DNA from: Stenotrophomonas nitritireducens
Lineage (GTDB): Bacteria; Pseudomonadota; Gammaproteobacteria; Xanthomonadales; Xanthomonadaceae
Reading direction: 5' to 3'
Length of the DNA: 64,000 bases
Assembly: GCF_001700965.1 (NCBI RefSeq)
Contig: NZ_CP016756.1
Span: 310,001-374,000, forward strand
The first letter of the stretch is position 1. Every line of letters begins with the position of its first letter. The position numbers and the translations under genes are program-made. Below are positions 61,407 to 64,000 of the stretch, in pieces. The notes beneath the pieces are model-generated. The model did no database searches. It saw only the letters and a program-made list of their open reading frames with translations, and was not told where the DNA came from.

Positions 61407-61817
61407 CTACTTACGCTTTTTGCGCACGTACAACACCAGCGAGTGTTCTTCCAGCTCAAAACCATGCTCCGCAGCGATCTTCCGCTGCAGCTCCTCGATT
61501 TCCGGGCTTTCAAACTCGATGATCTTGCCCGAGTCCACGTCCACCATATGGTCGTGGTGGCCGCCGCGGTCCAGCTCATAAACCGCCTGGCCGCCTTCAA
61601 AGTTGTGTTTGAGTACCAAGCCCGCCGCTTCGAACTGGGTCAGCACACGGTAAACCGTGGCCAGCCCGATCTCATCACCGCAATCAAGCAGCTTGCGGTA
61701 GATGTCTTCGGCGGTGAGGTGGTGCTGATGGGGGGTGTTCTGCTCGAGCAAAGCAAGGATGCGCATCCGCGGATGCGTTACCTTCAAGCCGACTTTGCGC
61801 AGGTCATTGGATTCCAT
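61407..61817 (-). CDS. fur: Ferric uptake regulator Fur
   Basis: 136 aa from ATG 61817 (MESNDLRKVGLKVTHPRMRI); ATGs at 61823 and 61832 are possible. Winged helix 1-80 (GLATVYRVLTQFEAAGLVL), metal sites in HHLTAEDIY and GGHHDHMVDVDSGKIIEFE, and C-terminal dimer domain. The structural CxxC pair of E. coli Fur is replaced by D-V-D-S here, as in Pseudomonas-type Fur proteins. Divergent from bamE, a common gammaproteobacterial arrangement. Confidence 0.96.
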   Translation of the reverse strand: MESNDLRKVGLKVTHPRMRILALLEQNTPHQHHLTAEDIYRKLLDCGDEIGLATVYRVLTQFEAAGLVLKHNFEGGQAVYELDRGGHHDHMVDVDSGKIIEFESPEIEELQRKIAAEHGFELEEHSLVLYVRKKRK

Positions 61818-61921
61818 GGCCATCGTGTTCATTGGCGGTTTAACGCCAGTTATCTCCGGTCAGATCGCGCTGGGTGCCGGGGAGTGTATCATCGACCTGA
61901 TTTCCTCAACCGCCCTACCCA

Positions 61922-62311
61922 ATGCGCAACCTCCTGTTGATCGCCGTTGTCGCCCTGTCCACTACTGGCTGCGGCATCATCTACAAGCAGCCCATCTATC
62001 AGGGCAACCTGATCCGCGAACAGTCCGTGGCGCAGTTGCAGGTCGGCCAAAGCAAGCAGCAGGTGAATGCGCTGCTGGGCACGCCGTCCATCGCTGACCC
62101 GTTCCACGCACAACGCTGGGATTACACCGCCAGCCAGCGTGTGAACCGCCTGGGCAAGACCGAGGTGAAAAATTTCACCGTGTTCTTCGACAACGACCAG
62201 GTCACCCGCTGGGAAGGCGACTACTTCCCGACGCAGGATGCTGACCTGGCCCGCAACAGCGTGCGTCAGTTCGGCCGCAACCTGGCCAAGGACAAGAAAA
62301 AGGGCCGCTGA
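61922..62311 (+). CDS. bamE: Outer membrane assembly lipoprotein BamE (SmpA)
   Basis: 129 aa. Lipobox STTGC with Cys17; the body has the family's NLIREQSVAQLQVGQSKQQV, LLGTPSIADPFHAQRWDY and FDNDQVTRWEGDYFP motifs. Small subunit of the BAM complex that inserts beta-barrel proteins. Divergent from fur with about 100 bp between. Confidence 0.96.
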   Translation: MRNLLLIAVVALSTTGCGIIYKQPIYQGNLIREQSVAQLQVGQSKQQVNALLGTPSIADPFHAQRWDYTASQRVNRLGKTEVKNFTVFFDNDQVTRWEGDYFPTQDADLARNSVRQFGRNLAKDKKKGR

Positions 62312-62332
62312 TCCAGCGCCCCTGCCGCAGAA

Positions 62333-62593
62333 TCAATCGCCGCCGCGCGCCCGCCGGCGGCGATTTTCTTTGGGGTCGGCGAGCAACGGGCGCAGCAGCT
62401 CGATCCTGTCACCTTCCCGCAGCAGCTGCTGCGGCGGTGCAAGCACGCCATGCACCGCCATCGCCACGGCCTCGGCAGCGCCCTCCAGCGCCGCTGCGGC
62501 TACCGCGTCGGCAACCGTGCAACCTTCGGCCAGTTCAAGCTGACGCTGCTGGTAACGGTCCGGCCAGGCCAGCACCACTTCCACACGTATCAC
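62333..62593 (-). CDS. rnfH: RnfH family ubiquitin-like protein
   Basis: 86 aa, GTG start immediately after the ratA stop. Beta-grasp protein: IRVEVVLAWPDRYQQRQLEL, GCTVADAV, REGDRIELLRPLLADPKENRRRRA. Function unknown; the ratA-rnfH pairing is conserved in gammaproteobacteria. Convergent with bamE. Confidence 0.93.
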   Translation of the reverse strand: MIRVEVVLAWPDRYQQRQLELAEGCTVADAVAAAALEGAAEAVAMAVHGVLAPPQQLLREGDRIELLRPLLADPKENRRRRARGGD

Positions 62594-63022
62594 TCAAGGC
62601 TCCTGGTCAGCCACGCGCACGAAGTCGTTGACCATGCGGTCAGCCAGGCCCTGGAAACCCAGCGCCAAGGCCGGCCCGAGCAGGCGCGAGGTCGGCTCGA
62701 ACTCCAGTTCCAGCGTCACCTTGCAGGCGCTTTCAGACAGGGCATGGAACTCCCAGCGGCCATGCAGCCGCTTGAACGGACCATCGCGCAGCTTCATATC
62801 GATGCTGTGCGGGCGTTCCAAGGTGTTTTCGGTCATGAACCAGGTACGGAACGAACCCAGCCCGAGATCGAGCCGGGCAACCAGCCGCTGCTCACCCTGC
62901 TCCAGGATCTCCGCCTTGTCACACCAGCGGAACCGGCCCGGGTAGGCGGCAACATCATTGACCAGGTTGAACATGCGATCGGCGGAGTGTTCGACCAGCG
63001 CGCTGCGACGAATGGTAGTCAT
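62594..63022 (-). CDS. ratA: RatA-type START/COQ10 family protein
   Basis: 142 aa from ATG 63022 ([18 protein letters not shown]), which gives the family's normal start. START-like lipid-binding fold with [14 protein letters not shown] and [20 protein letters not shown]. In E. coli RatA binds 50S subunits; relatives act in ubiquinone handling, so its role is not settled. Followed without a gap by rnfH; divergent from smpB. Confidence 0.92.
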   Translation of the reverse strand: MTTIRRSALVEHSADRMFNLVNDVAAYPGRFRWCDKAEILEQGEQRLVARLDLGLGSFRTWFMTENTLERPHSIDMKLRDGPFKRLHGRWEFHALSESACKVTLELEFEPTSRLLGPALALGFQGLADRMVNDFVRVADQEP

Positions 63023-63072
63023 GGCTATACAGAAAGTGTTCGGGGAGCCCCCGAATCGGAGACAATACGGAA

Positions 63073-63576
63073 ATGAGCACGAAACAAAGCAAGGATAAAG
63101 CAAAGAACGGGACGGCCGACAAAACCATCTCGTTGAACAAGCGCGCGCGCCACGAGTACCACCTGGAAGATCGGGTGGAAGCCGGTCTGGTGCTGCAGGG
63201 CTGGGAGGTCAAGGCCATCCGCGCCGGTCGCGGCAACATGACCGACGCCTACGCCTATGTGAAGGATGGCGAGATCTACCTGATCGGCGCGCAGATCACG
63301 CCGTTGATCCAGGCCTCCACCCACACCGTTCCGGAAGACCGCCGCCAGCGCAAGCTGCTGCTGCACCGGCGCGAGATCGACAAGCTGATCGGCCGCGTCG
63401 AGCGTGACGGCTACACGCTGGTACCCACCGCGATGTACTGGAAAAAGAACAAGATCAAGATCGAGATCGCGCTGGCCAAGGGCAAGCAGAATCACGACAA
63501 GCGCGATACCGCCAAGGAGCGCGACTGGGACCGCGAGAAGCAACGCGCAATGCGCGCCCACAACCGCAACGCCTGA
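63073..63576 (+). CDS. smpB: SsrA-binding protein SmpB
   Basis: 167 aa. Core [34 protein letters not shown], the [20 protein letters not shown] region and the basic C-terminal helix ([17 protein letters not shown]) that enters the ribosomal mRNA channel. Needed for tmRNA rescue of stalled ribosomes. No ssrA gene is seen in the remaining window. Stop overlaps the next start (TGATG). Confidence 0.97.
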   Translation: MSTKQSKDKAKNGTADKTISLNKRARHEYHLEDRVEAGLVLQGWEVKAIRAGRGNMTDAYAYVKDGEIYLIGAQITPLIQASTHTVPEDRRQRKLLLHRREIDKLIGRVERDGYTLVPTAMYWKKNKIKIEIALAKGKQNHDKRDTAKERDWDREKQRAMRAHNRNA

Positions 63577-63998
63577 TGTCGGCGCAGCTTCCTGCAGTGC
63601 AGGCCGCAAGCCCGCAGGAAGTACAGGCGCTGTGCGCACGGCTGCTGGCCTTCAACCGCAAGGCCAGCGGCAACAGTTTCGACGAACTGCCGCTGCAGCT
63701 GGCCAGCCACAGCGACGATGGAGCCCTCTGCGCCGGGCTGCTCGGCGATATCTGTGCCGGCTGGCTGGCGATCCATGTGCTGTGGGTTGACCCACAACTG
63801 CGCGGCCAGGGCGTGGGCAGCCAGCTGCTGCGGCAGGCCGAGCAACACGCCAGGGCCGCAGGCGCGCACAGCGTGGTACTGGATACCTTCGACTGGCAGG
63901 CGGAAGGCTTTTACCTGCGTCATGGTTACGAGGTTTTTGGCCGGCTGGCCGATTTCCCACCCGGCCATGCACGCATCTATCTGCGCAAAACGCTCTAA
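63576..63998 (+). CDS. GNAT family N-acetyltransferase
   Basis: 140 aa. Acetyl-CoA motif A is VDPQLRGQGVGSQLLRQAEQ and motif B VLDTFDWQAEGFYLRHGYEV. Coupled to smpB by the TGATG overlap. The substrate is unknown; ends two bases before the window edge. Confidence 0.88.
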   Translation: MSAQLPAVQAASPQEVQALCARLLAFNRKASGNSFDELPLQLASHSDDGALCAGLLGDICAGWLAIHVLWVDPQLRGQGVGSQLLRQAEQHARAAGAHSVVLDTFDWQAEGFYLRHGYEVFGRLADFPPGHARIYLRKTL

Positions 63999-64000
63999 CC

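Overview
The window looks like chromosomal core DNA of a high-GC gammaproteobacterium of the Xanthomonadaceae, most probably Stenotrophomonas. The evidence is the very large NAD-dependent glutamate dehydrogenase, methionine synthase split into two genes, the fur/bamE/rnfH/ratA/smpB block, and above all many copies of a GTAG-headed palindrome (GTAGTGCCGAGC..GCTCGGCA) that matches the SMAG-type repetitive extragenic palindromes described in Stenotrophomonas. The genus call rests on repeat and gene-order recognition without a search. No rRNA, convincing tRNA, IS element, prophage or CRISPR array is visible.

Layout. 1-4381 (-): NAD-glutamate dehydrogenase, cut at its 3' end by the window edge. 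4.6-9.7 kb: TetR regulator, lipoprotein adaptor and RND pump. 9.8-11.0 kb (-): acyl-CoA dehydrogenase. 11.1-16.6 kb: a methionine operon (ArsR/methyltransferase regulator, MetH homocysteine half, an odd SDR, MetH folate/B12 half). 16.7-21.3 kb: papain-like hydrolase, LysR and a divergent secreted amidohydrolase, MFS transporter. 21.5-27.5 kb (-): O-acyltransferase of lower GC, DUF2058 protein, SlyX, UDP-glucose dehydrogenase, FKBP isomerase, glutathione peroxidase. 27.6-32.1 kb: a GntR(YtrA)/ABC envelope operon with three lipoproteins and a GSGD-repeat protein. 32.3-38 kb: fumarase C (-), adenylosuccinate lyase, ribosomal oxygenase with an acidic tail, a GNAT fusion. 38.2-43.8 kb: complete 2-oxoglutarate dehydrogenase complex. 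44-52.5 kb: LOG-type hydrolase, GGDEF-EAL protein (-), ECF-like sigma/anti-sigma pair, YigZ, ABC exporter, small orphan gene. 53-59.2 kb (-): prephenate dehydrogenase, pyridoxal kinase, dnaJ, dnaK, grpE. 59.3-64 kb: recN, fur (-), bamE, rnfH and ratA (-), smpB, GNAT.

Several groups form functional units: sucAB-lpd with fumC (TCA cycle) near glutamate dehydrogenase; the methionine operon with a candidate operator; the heat-shock operon grpE-dnaK-dnaJ behind a sigma-32-like promoter; envelope functions (BamE, YtrA-type ABC operon, RND pump, Ugd, acyltransferase).

The most distinctive layer is repeats. At least four palindrome families occur between genes, as inverted doublets (REPIN-like), as two tandem SMAG arrays with different periods, as a duplicated ~135-bp REPIN, inside the sucB-lpd operon, and once in frame inside metH. 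The best candidate for a little-described system is the 27.6-32.1 kb operon.
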